Both the position numbers and the translations under genes were made by a program. From Anadara kagoshimensis (Eukaryota > Mollusca > Bivalvia > Arcoida > Arcidae): 64,000 nucleotides of DNA. This document shows, in pieces, positions 54,590 to 64,000 of the stretch. Where the stretch lies: the NCBI GenBank assembly GCA_021292105.1, contig CM037863.1:12422546-12486545 (forward strand). The letters are read 5' to 3'. Below the pieces are notes generated by a model. It ran no database searches. It was not told the origin of the DNA and worked only from the letters and a program-made list of their open reading frames with translations. The first letter of the stretch is position 1. Every line of letters begins with the position of its first letter.

Positions 54590-55627
54590 ACTTTATAACC
54601 TTGTTAACAATATCTAATAATAAAACAATGATTAAAAAGGTGTTGAAAAAATGTTTGATGGACATAACCATAGCAAATATCTATCTAATATAATCGCGAT
54701 TTCTCAGGCTTCAGATAGCTGTTTGACGAAAACTGTTTTTTATGTGCATTTGTTCCATATAAAGACAGTTTTGTAAATTTAAATGGTGTCAAACACATAA
54801 ACAAAACATTGCTATATTAATGTATGTACAATTATTGCATGTGCATTGTTGCGAAATGCAATTATACCTATCTGATTGTTTATGTTTATTAAACACTTCA
54901 AAAGAATAAGATAAGCCTAATTATTTCACGTGAAATCATCGCAAATTAGCACAAAGGTTAACGGTACGCGCTTTTTTTTTCTTGTCTTGATTTTTGGAAG
55001 AAAATCTTAGCTAAGGAATGATTGTGAAATATTGGGGCCTTTTCCAAAGAACAGAAATAAACAGCTCGCGTTTAGTAGTAAGAAAATGGTAATAATTTAT
55101 TAATATTTTTTACTGAATTTTGTGGACGAAAAAGTGTAAAGTTGTATTCAAGTATTCAAAAAATTATTACATGACAAAGTTATGTATATAAAAAGATACG
55201 CATCAACATTCAACAAAAAGTTTCAGTTTCATTCAAATAGTAACATAATAATACATGTATAAATATATATTATGAATTTGAATAAATAACCATTTTTAAA
55301 ATGCACACCTGTAATTTTTAATATCAAATTGCACACCTGAAATTTTTTTAAAAAGATTTAAACTTTGAAAAAGAAATATGCACTTTCATGTTTGTACTTT
55401 GTTCACATATAAATAAACATCTAAGAAATTTTGATGTTAAAAGACAGTTTTTCACATAATGCGTCGCAATATATAATGGTTACATATATATGGTATACTA
55501 GAAATGCATATACCAGCATAATAATATTTAGTGAGTCACAATCCCTATTGGTTTCATTTTAATGATATATATACTATATATTAAAAATTCAAAAAAATGT
55601 CGAAAACTGTTCTATTAAATGATATAT

Positions 55628-55679
<52 letters not shown>

Positions 55680-56930
55680 AAATGATAAGTTATAACAGCT
55701 GAAAGATACAATGTATATAAAATTAAATTTATAAAAATGGAAAAAAAAAAATATAGAAAAATCAGAGGAAGATAAAAAATATGAAAAATATATATATTAT
55801 ATAATTAGTTAATAAATAAATTAATTAATACAAAATAAAAAAATAGAAAAATCGTGAAAATAAAATTGTACTTACGATGGGATTTCTCGTTGTGCAGGTT
55901 GTAATTTGTGAAATAATGGCAAATTTTCATACCTACACCAGTTTATAATGTACATCTATACGTGATCTATATATATATATATATAAAGTGTATATCGTAT
56001 ATTATGGTTCACGCCCGGTCAAGCGTAACGGTTCTAACATTATAATTTTTCGTATCGGATTACCCATCTATTTGATTATACCATTGATATATACTCGATA
56101 AATTGATAATATCCGGCGATTGATCTTTGACAAATGGACACGATTTAACTCATCTTTACAGAATTTAATTTATTTTTATCATTACTGGGAAACTATTCCA
56201 GGACTGTCAATGATATAACGCACCAGCTTACTCACCAAAGCGCCTCTTACGGTCTTAGATATAATCCCTTTCGTTCAGACTAAAAAACGAAAATGAAATT
56301 TGTCAGTTGCTAAAGATTGGTGGTTGTCTTCGGGCACTCAGCTCCCTTCGCCATCCAAGAACTGGCAGCTGCCTAGATTTTCAAGTGCTGGAGCGTACAA
56401 CATTATCACCTCACTCAACACGTATACATCCTAATATGAGAAGGTAGGTAATTTTCTAGGAGCACTCCGGTTTTCCCTAATCCCATAAATGGCCGCCAAT
56501 AAAATTGTCTGGAAAACCATAACTCAACTAAATAAGTACGGATACCTTTATGAGAAATACTGTCAGTACGTTTGCTGAAGGCTTGTTGTTCCTTGGAACA
56601 CTCAGGTTTCCTCTAAGCACGGGACTGTCTGTTTCAATAAGTGAAAGAAACTGTTGCATCATTTTACGCGGGAACGTTAAGTCCGAAACACGGCGTAAAC
56701 TTTCACACTACTCCTACTTTTACGTTACATCGTCAAAACTACAAGCGAAGAGCCTTACAAAGAGACAAAACAGCCGAATTAAGCAATAAATAGAAAAACC
56801 AAGCCAGGTTTAGTCCAATTCGATTGATGGCAATAAATATTTTAGCGGATGATTTCCAGAATTTGTTTTATTAATTGAGAAATGTATATAACGTGTAACA
56901 CATATTTTACTATGGTGCTGTTTATCTTCA
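54590..56930. other. Gene-free AT-rich stretch
   Basis: Contains (GA)n at 55631-55678, AT-rich simple sequence and a short open frame at 56550-56789 without a signature. GGTTTTCCCTAAT/GGTTTCCTCTAAG boxes around 56465 and 56605 recall a box frequent in invertebrate SINE-like repeats. Confidence 0.45.
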
Positions 56931-56933
56931 ATT

Positions 56934-57141
56934 CAGTACAGATGTATCGAAAGTTTAACACTGATCTAACTTAAAAGCAGTCTTTACTTTTTTGTCAAGG
57001 GACCATGATATGGATAGCGCCGAAAAACTGCAAAGAGATAGATTCAGCTCCCAAAATAGAGCTTACTACGGGCCACGATGAGCTGCCGGTTCATCAGCGC
57101 TAATTCGTTAGCTTAGTGTTAAACTTTTGACTGGTCTGTAC
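56934..57141. mobile_element. MITE family A copy
   Basis: CAGTACAGATGTATCGAAAG at the left and TTCGTTAGCTTAGTGTTAAA CTTTTGACTGGTCTGTAC at the right. Confidence 0.8.
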
Positions 57142-57459
57142 ATAATGAAGCTGTGCATATGGAAAACAACTATGGTTTATAACACGTAATTTTTGCGGTA
57201 ATTTTTGGTTGCATATGGTTATGATCGATCAGCAATGGCGTACCTATTATATATATATTATGCAATGATAGGAAGGGCGTTTTCTTTTCTTATGGCGGTG
57301 CCAGGATCTTAATTAAAATAAGTTACATATTTTTATACCAACGTCGGGCATCAATAAATAGTAAAATAACAAGCTCCGAAAAAGCGGCTATCCTTTAGCT
57401 CCGTATGCCATAATGTTCAGAGATAACAGAGTCCGGACATTATTAGGCATCAACATTGT

Positions 57460-58625
57460 CAACTAATGAAGTCCAAAGATTGAGGCTCTAGTCAAGAAGT
57501 CGTTTTGGTATTTCAATATAAAATTATTCTCAAATTAAACGACTGTATTTGACTTCTCGTCTAAAGCCTCAATCATTAGTCTCATTAGGCACTGAAATTG
57601 TCAATGCGCAAGGAAGTCCGGACTTCATTAGGCGTCTAAACTTCATTAGGCGTTGTAATTTCGACGCCTTATATGGAGGCCACACTTCATTAGGCGTCTA
57701 AACTTCATTAGGCGTTGTAATTTCAACGCCTTATGGAGGCCACACTTCATTAGGCGTCTAAACTTCATTAGGCGTTGTAATTTCAACGCCTTATGGAGGT
57801 CTGAACTTCATTAGGCGTTGTAATTTCGACGCCTTATGAAGTCCGGACTTCACTAGGCGTCTAAACTTCATTAGGCGTTGTAATTTCGACGCCTTATATG
57901 GAGGCCACACTTCATTAGGCGTCTAAACTTCATTAGGCGTTGTAATTTCAACGCCTTATGGAGGCCACACTTCATTAGGCGTCTAAACTTCATTAGGCGT
58001 TGTAATTTCAACGCCTTATGGAGGTCTGAACTTCATTAGGCGTTGTAATTTCGACGCCTTATGAAGTCCGGACTTCACTAGGCGTCTAAACTTCATTAGG
58101 CGTTGTAATTTCGACGCCTTATATGGAGGCCACACTTCATTAGGCGTCTAAACTTCATTAGGCGTTGTAATTTCGACGCCTTATGGAGGCCACACTTCAT
58201 TAGGCGTCTAAACTTCATTAGGCGTTGTAATTTCAACGCCTTATGGAGGTCTGAACTTCATTAGGCGTTGTAATTTCGACGCCTTATGAAGTCCGGACTT
58301 CACTAGGCGTCTAAACTTCATTAGGCGTTGTAATTTCGACGCCTTATATGGAGGCCACACTTCATTAGGCGTCTAAACTTCATTAGGCGTTGTAATTTCG
58401 ACGCCTTATATGGAGGCCACACTTCATTAGGCGTCTAAACTTCATTAGGCGTTGTAATTCCGATGCCGTATGGAGGCCACACTTCATTAGGCGTTGTGAT
58501 TTTGACGCCGTATGAAGTCCGGACTTCACTAGGCGTCTGAACTTCATTAGGCATTGTGATTTCGACGCCTTATGGAGGCCACAATTCATTAGGCGTCTGA
58601 ACGTCATTAGACGTTGGACTTCATA
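57460..58625 (+). repeat. Minisatellite with about 225-bp higher-order repeat
   Basis: The basic 62-bp unit is TTAGGCGTCTAAACTTCATT AGGCGTTGTAATTTCGACGC CTTATATGGAGGCCACACTTCA, with shorter variants. The marker GTCCGGACTTCACTAGG recurs at 57841, 58066, 58291 and 58507, giving periods of 225, 225 and 216. The edges match the single-copy relative at 35459-35690. Confidence 0.9.
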
Positions 58626-58629
58626 TATT

Positions 58630-59184
58630 TAGGAGTTGCTACACGAGCACACGTGTCCTCTGCACATAGTGAAGCATCACTATGGCAGCTTAATTACAAT
58701 AAGAATGCTATTTAAGTCTCATTGCCCATATATGACAAGAATATCTTACTCTATTTTACATAACTTGTAAGATATTTTCAGTTAAGACATTGACCTATAA
58801 TTAACAACCTCCTGACGACTTTGACAATTACAGACATACCTACATATAATTAACTAATTGATGTGGTTAATTTTACATGCAGTCATGTTTCATGTTTATG
58901 TTTAATGCGTTCTGTCAAAAACTACAGTATAACTTGTTCCCGGAGTTATGTAATTCCGACCAACACCGTCATTTAACAAATAAATGTTCTAGTTATTTTC
59001 TTTTCTCCAAAATATGTCATTTATACATCTATATATAGGAAACGCTTCACGTATACACGCTATAAGTCACGTCCCCACGTAAAAGCTTTACGTACGCACA
59101 AGATTTTTTTATGTATGGCGTCTTTCAGCCGCCGTAGAAATGAAATAACTTGATACCAAATTTGAAACGCAGGAATTTGATTAA
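58630..59184. other. No gene recognised
   Basis: AT-rich spacer without identifiable features. Confidence 0.45.
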
Positions 59185-59400
59185 TTGAATGGTGTTTTAC
59201 GCCCCAGTCAAGATTATTTCAATTATATAGAAGTGGAAGAAATTATAACTTACAGTGCGCTCATGGCAGTGTGCATGGAGGGTTCCCTAAACGTGCTACG
59301 ACTGCCGTGGCACGGAACATCGCTTCCAAATGACCCCGTGACTTTCATTTCTAAATGCCAAGTACTTTGCGAAAAAACAGCGATCGTATTGGTAAGAGTT
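59185..59400 (-). mobile_element. SINE, diverged, tail and body
   Basis: TGGTGTTTTACGCCCCAGTC AAGATTATTTCAATTATAT is the complementary SINE tail. GCACGGAACATCGCTTCCAA ATGACCCCG and GCCAAGTACTTTGCGAAAAA ACAG are the body boxes. The tRNA head is not kept. Confidence 0.6.
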
Positions 59401-59882
59401 TGAAAACAGTCAACATTACAACTGACAGATTTTAATTTAGCTATTATTCCAATTTTGATTCTAGAGAAAAGCGAAAATAATACAATTTTACCACAATATG
59501 CGTGGACTTTTGTTGTTGCTTTGTGTAAACATTCGGTACCGAAGTTGTGAAACACACGACAGTAAAATCAAAAATTATAAAATTTTGTAAAAACTACAGG
59601 TTTTCAATAGACGTTTGTTGCCTTTGTGTTACAATTTAATACCGTAGTTGTAAAAAATAGGATACTAAAATCGGAATTACACAATACTGACATGATTTGT
59701 GAGATTTTAGTAGAGTTTTAAGAGAAAACACATACGCAATCGATAGGAAATTTCAGAATTAGATTGGCCATTATACATACAGGCCTGTCGAAAGTTTAAC
59801 ACTTGGCTAATGAAAAGGAGTTGAAACCCGGCTGTAGAGTAACCTATATTTGGATAGCTAACGACAGGTAAGCTGCTGGCTC

Positions 59883-60133
59883 CAGTTTCACAATTATTTC
59901 TTAGCTAAAGATTTTCTTAACTTAAATTTCGCAAATTAAATTTTAGCAATCTCTGATTGAACTATAGATGTACATTTTTAAAAAACTGAATGCAGATGTT
60001 TTTAGTTTGAATTGATCTTGAAAATAACACATTCAATCCCTCAATTCTTAAATATCTTAACTATTTTCCAAATTATTAAGATTTGTCAGATTTAAGTTAA
60101 GGGAAATCTAAGTTAAGGAATAATTGTGAAACT

Positions 60134-60134
<1 letters not shown>
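59883..60134. mobile_element. MITE family C, palindromic, 252 bp
   Basis: Ends CAGTTTCACAATTATTTCTT and AAGGAATAATTGTGAAACTG. Inner boxes CTTAACTTAAATTTCGCAAA and CAGATTTAAGTTAAGGGAAA also pair. Right-end relics of the same family appear near 38145 and 55015. Confidence 0.75.
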
Positions 60135-60136
<2 letters not shown>

Positions 60137-60178
<42 letters not shown>

Positions 60179-60180
60179 AC
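60137..60180 (+). repeat. (CA)n microsatellite
   Basis: CA tract of about 40 bp starting directly after MITE C. Confidence 0.95.
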
Positions 60181-60195
60181 ACACATATATATATC

Positions 60196-60495
60196 TCAAA
60201 ACATCATACTAATCCATGTCCGAATCATTTTCCAGATGCAAAGTTAAAACTTTGGAACTGACAAGTTAGGTTAGACACGTGAACTTCCACCAGAGAAGTG
60301 AGGCCGGGTGCTCCGGAAGGGTAAGCGCCTCCTGTTTAGTTAGCTACACCCGTCATGTGTATAATCAAAATTATGTGAAAGAACATGAAACTATGGGACG
60401 TCAAATATATTCATGGCAATCCTGGACACCGAGACATCAAACTTATCAATAGTACTGTGATGACGACCATAAAACTTTTTGAGGGCCTTGATAAG
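60196..60495 (-). mobile_element. RT-element 3' end, truncated copy
   Basis: Complementary tail from CATACTAATCCATGTCCGAA through AAGTTAGGTTAGACACGTGA, GTGCTCCGGAAGGGTAAGCG and ATGGGACGTCAAATATATTC, to GGGCCTTGATAAGCCTAGGC. The last box belongs to the coding end. Confidence 0.8.
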
Positions 60496-61087
60496 CCTAG
60501 GCTTTATAACAGACAGCAAATACAGAAGTATAGCTGACGAGGGAGGAGCTGAGCAGTCGATTCGTCACTAAATTTAATTATCTGAGTGTTAAACTTCCGA
60601 CAAGCCTGTATTGTACATCATGAAATCGATTACTGAGTAAACAATTGGTTAGGTCTATTTCTGGAAAATCGTTACCTGGTAACCAGGATATGTAACTCAA
60701 TCTAATGTCACTTCCTTTGTAGCAAGGCCATAATTTATACCATTAAACACCAGGACAAAAAACTCCACTTTCGTTTTTATCTTTATTTTATACTGACAGT
60801 GTAGGCGTTTTAAAAGAACGAAAATACAACCATCGCTATTCACATACAAGCTTAAGTGTTCAAATTCAAGGCGTTTTTGATGGTGCTTCTTTACGACGGC
60901 GACATTGTGTACCCATGGTCACTGTGCGTATTGTCATCCATCGACGGTGGTAATATGTGCCGAAATGAACCTTTATTTTTCCTGTAGAATTAGCCAAACA
61001 TTGACGCGGATGCCAGAATCTAGGAAATTTCTTGATTTCTTTGACACATTTTCTGCGAATATGTCGTGCTTAAAACAAATGGATATT

Positions 61088-61470
61088 TCAGGCCTAGGTT
61101 TATCAAGGTCCTTAAAAAGATTTAGGGTCGTCATTACAATATATTTGATAAGTATGATGTCTCTGTATCTAAAATTACCCTGGATTTATTTGACGTTCCA
61201 TTGTTCCATGTTCCTTTCATTCTCAATTTTAATTACACACGTGATGGGTGTAGCTAAATACACAGGGGGTGCTTACCTTTCCGGAACACCCGGTCTCACT
61301 TCCCTGGTGGAAGATCACGTATTTAACTTTATATAAGTTGCCAGTTTCAAAATTTTACTTTGCTTTCAGATTATGAATTTGGGCATCAATTTGTATGTTT
61401 GTTTAATCTTTTGGAATTGTGATTTGGACATAGATTGGTATGTTTGCTTTTTATTAATAGTTACATTATT
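61088..61470 (+). mobile_element. RT-element 3' end with short coding relic
   Basis: GGCCTAGGTTTATCAAGGTC and GTCGTCATTACAATATATTT match the last codons at 46610-46690, with a stop (TAG in AAAAAGATTTAGGG). The tail follows and ends with two tandem terminal boxes (61380-61450), the seed arrangement for the 46-bp minisatellite. Confidence 0.75.
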
Positions 61471-61764
61471 TGATTTTGATTTTGATTAAAGCAAGGTAAG
61501 TTGTACTGATGTCATACAATTTTGTCATTATACTAAGGGTCCGTCGATTAAATAAATTTTTGTTACTACGTCCATTAATTATATGACATATGCTGAAAGC
61601 TGTACATTAAATGCACTAGTATTTTACAACGTTTTTCAATTAGTGTTCCATGTTGCTTTTGATCTACGGTTTTCTCATAGCACTGAATGAACAACAAGCC
61701 TATGAAATGACATAAGTTTTTTTCCATACCGGTTTGGTTGCGCCCTAGGCTTACTTCGTTCGTC

Positions 61765-61840
61765 CGTTCTTGGATGGTGAAGAAAACCAGAGTGTCCAAG
61801 AAAACCACTGACCTCCGAAAGCGTGAGCTTTAGGCCACTC
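61765..61840 (+). repeat. Fragment with GAGTGTCC..GAAAACCACTGAC box
   Basis: AACCAGAGTGTCCAAGAAAA CCACTGACCTCC parallels the box at 18090. It is followed by (GA)n at 61844-61890. Confidence 0.4.

Positions 61841-61843
<3 letters not shown>

Positions 61844-61890
<47 letters not shown>
61844..61890 (+). repeat. (GA)n microsatellite
   Basis: GA tract of about 47 bp. Confidence 0.95.
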
Positions 61891-61891
<1 letters not shown>

Positions 61892-62429
61892 AACTTATGA
61901 ATATTTGATTTTTATTCTATCAATTGAAGTTTAAAATTTATAAAATTGAATATTCTTCGCGAAACAAACATTTCACGAAACATATCTCAAATCTTTCATG
62001 GATTAAAGGTTGGTTTAGTCTGACAGTTTGGTTAAAATTGTTTTAATTTAATAGACATATCATCAAACTTAAGCGTATTGTTTTGAAAAAAAAAATGATT
62101 CAAAAATAAAACTTTTGCTTAATGTTTATAATTTGGTAAAGAACAGCTGCGCTTAGAAAGTTAACCGATAGATTCCTTGGTACATAGGCGTAGAAATAAC
62201 AAGATTATAGAGTTCTAAAGCCATTTACAGGATTGATTAAATAAATGAATTATGGCTTTAACAGCTGTGTTTATGTTTAGCTTGGATGACAAATATTTTT
62301 TTAAAATCGTAAAAAGATGACTTACCTGTTTAGATATCTGATGCACGTGCATTGCATTTCCTCCATACTGTATCGGTGCATTTGATCATGATATACACTT
62401 TCGGTACCGTTTAAACTTAATGTGAACTT

Positions 62430-63075
62430 ACAGCAGCCCCATCGTGCAATGCATCACAACACCAGTACATCATATTGGTAATGTGTAATTGTTGAAGTAC
62501 GGTAGCCCGATCATGTCATGCATCACAATTGAAGTACAACGGCCGATGTGCCAATTAAACTCTGTGAGATATTTTTTTAATAAATTAGCATATTGGTAAT
62601 GTGTAATTGTTGAAGTACGGCAACCCGATCGTGCCATGTATCACAAAACCAAAAACTGTCGACGTGCCAATTAAACTCCGTGAGATTAATATATTGGTAA
62701 TGTGTAATAATGTATTGTAGCCCGATCGTACCATGCATCACAACACCGGTATAAATGCTGACGTGTCAATTAAAAACATAAGTATTACTTCCTATTTACA
62801 CATAATGGAATCATGTTTTTCGGTTATTATATATCATATCAATATTTTCAGTACATACAGCAGCTCGACTGAGTCATATTCCACAAAACCAGTACATCTG
62901 CTGATATGCCAATTAAATAAACGTATCATTTTCAAAACAATATTGTTTTAAGTTAATCGAATATTGCAGCAATGTCTTCAATATGGTTGACGTACGTACG
63001 GTGACCCAATTATGCCATGCATCAGAGTACCAGTATATCTGCCGACGTGTCAATTAAAACATAAGTAATACTTCC
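62430..63075 (+). repeat. Degenerate tandem array, about six units
   Basis: The box GCCCGATCRTGCCATGCATC ACAACACCAGTA recurs around 62440, 62505, 62618, 62720, 62862 and 63002. It is usually followed by TCTGCCGACGTGCCAATTAA A and CATATTGGTAATGTGTAATT. Spacing varies from about 65 to 140 bp. Confidence 0.75.
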
Positions 63076-63295
63076 TATTCACAAATATAATACATTTGTA
63101 AAATTAAAAAAAAAACCATTTTGTTTTACGGCACAGCAATATCTTCAATAGGTATGAGATATCATACTAATACATATAGTTGACATAATGCACGATGGTC
63201 TGTTCGTGTCATAAGATATATAAATATTCCGCATTTTAGCACTTTTGGCATGTACTCAGACAATAAAGCAATCGGTTAGGCTCTTAAAGCATTCC

Positions 63296-63540
63296 ACACC
63301 TGTCGAAAGTTTAACACTAAACAATCGAAAAAGCGTCAAATCGACAAACTACCTCGGCTTCTCGTTAGCTACATCTCAGCAGCTTAACGACAGCTGTAAA
63401 TATCGATGACCCGGAAACTTTTTTGGTCCTTGCCTCATCATGAAGTCCAATTTGTTGTCGGGATGTTGGCGACTGAAGCTACTGGGGGACTAAGAAACGG
63501 TTTTTACCACTGGCTATCCATATCTCGATCGTTCTGTATT
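63296..63540. mobile_element. MITE family A, left end with diverged remainder
   Basis: CACCTGTCGAAAGTTTAACA CT is clear; the right terminus could not be fixed and is probably lost. Confidence 0.5.
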
Positions 63541-63559
63541 TCTTTTTAGCACACTATAA

Positions 63560-63925
63560 CAATTTTACACGTGGCGTGTGTAGCTGACTAAACAGGAGGT
63601 ACTACTCGGTGTCACTTTCTTTGTATAATGGAGATTAACGTGTTTAACTTAGTTTGCCAGTTCCAAAGTTTTTACTCTGCATTGAGATTGCGATTTGGGC
63701 ATAGATTTGATTATCAAGCCTTGTTTTACACACGGTATAAATCAGGTTACACTTAAACGTGGCGAGTGTAGCTCTAGCTAAGCAGTGCAGTAGGGAGCTC
63801 CCTAGTGGAGGTGTGTGCATTTAACTTAATTTGTTTTCACTTTGTTTTAAACGTGGAATAGTATGTTTGTTTTTGATTATCAAGTCTTGGTTTACACACT
63901 GTAAATCAGGCAGCATAGCTTGAAT
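63560..63925 (+). mobile_element. Two tandem RT-element 3' ends
   Basis: Units starting ACACGTGGCGTGTGTAGCTG (63569) and AAACGTGGCGAGTGTAGCTC (63757) each run to GATTATCAAGYCTTGKTTTA CACAC. Both lack coding sequence; the second lacks part of the middle. Confidence 0.7.
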
Positions 63926-64000
63926 GATTTACATAAGGTTATTCGGTTCTTATGTTAAGTGGTCAGTCGATAAAATGATAGTTTCATTTGTAAAATAATT

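Larger units (their letters stand above)
59778..60614. mobile_element. MITE family A copy split by two nested insertions
   Basis: Left part 59778-59882 starts ACAGGCCTGTCGAAAGTTTA. The right part, about 60505-60614, contains GAGGAGCTGAGCAGTCGATT and GTGTTAAACTTCCGACAAGC. Between them lie MITE C, a (CA)n tract and an RT tail. Confidence 0.65.

Noticed and set aside
58383..58607. Open frame with repeated MKFRRLMKCGLHTAS
   Set aside because: It is a translation of the minisatellite unit, so its length reflects the repeat and not coding selection.
57460..58625. CRISPR-like array
   Set aside because: Units are contiguous with homologous spacers and a higher-order period; the DNA is eukaryotic.
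60905..61336. 143-codon open frame
   Set aside because: Its second half runs through the RT-element relic in a different frame and its first half shows no recognised domain.
62430..63075. CRISPR-like alternation of conserved boxes and variable spacers
   Set aside because: Spacer lengths are irregular, boxes are diverged and the genome is eukaryotic.

Overview
This window looks like AT-rich nuclear DNA of a marine bivalve mollusc, or a close relative. It is intron-rich and gene-poor, full of microsatellites, tRNA-derived SINEs with the molluscan tail that reads as a 'TTGACTGGGACGTTAA' box, MITEs and decayed retroelements. It carries a coiled-coil plus C1q-domain secreted protein gene, a class greatly expanded in bivalves. 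The species cannot be named from the sequence alone.

Only two convincing protein-coding host genes are present. A two-exon C1q-domain gene lies on the + strand (10072-11689). A two-coding-exon FAM167-family gene lies on the - strand: exons 27136-26593 and 15722-15465, separated by a 10.87-kb intron. A broken partial copy of the FAM167 first coding exon, with flanking intron and upstream DNA, lies at about 500-2220. The intron segment related to that copy is itself tandemly duplicated at 18.37-20.55 kb. Just beyond the FAM167 stop codon, the last codons and adjacent 3' sequence are repeated in about four further decayed copies (14957-15464).

Layout: 0-2.2 kb FAM167 exon-1 pseudogene segment; 3.5-9.1 kb two nested foldback elements, a 2.27-kb palindrome inserted in one arm of a larger inverted-repeat element; 10-11.7 kb C1q gene; 15.5-27.1 kb FAM167 gene, whose intron hosts SINEs, a 564-bp TIR element and a frameshifted non-LTR retrotransposon (20.6-23.8 kb, antisense to the gene); 27-47 kb dense MITEs, minisatellites, tiny hairpins and truncated 3' ends of one reverse-transcriptase element; 47.5-52.45 kb a 4.94-kb inverted-repeat element whose ends are made of a 22-bp satellite, bounded by a perfect 7-bp target duplication and containing a dead PIF/Harbinger transposon and a SINE; 52.5-64 kb microsatellites, a 140-bp palindrome, a higher-order minisatellite (57.5-58.6 kb) and more nested MITEs and RT tails.

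The most unusual signals are (1) a family of about 57-bp palindromic hairpins, at least nine copies, two of them flanked by perfect 6-bp target duplications; (2) the satellite-ended 4.94-kb element; (3) the nested giant foldbacks; (4) the repeated FAM167 C-terminal coding tail; and (5) a 46-bp minisatellite that appears to have grown from the 3' tail of a dispersed RT element. All function and class assignments rest on reading the sequence and family knowledge; no searches were run.
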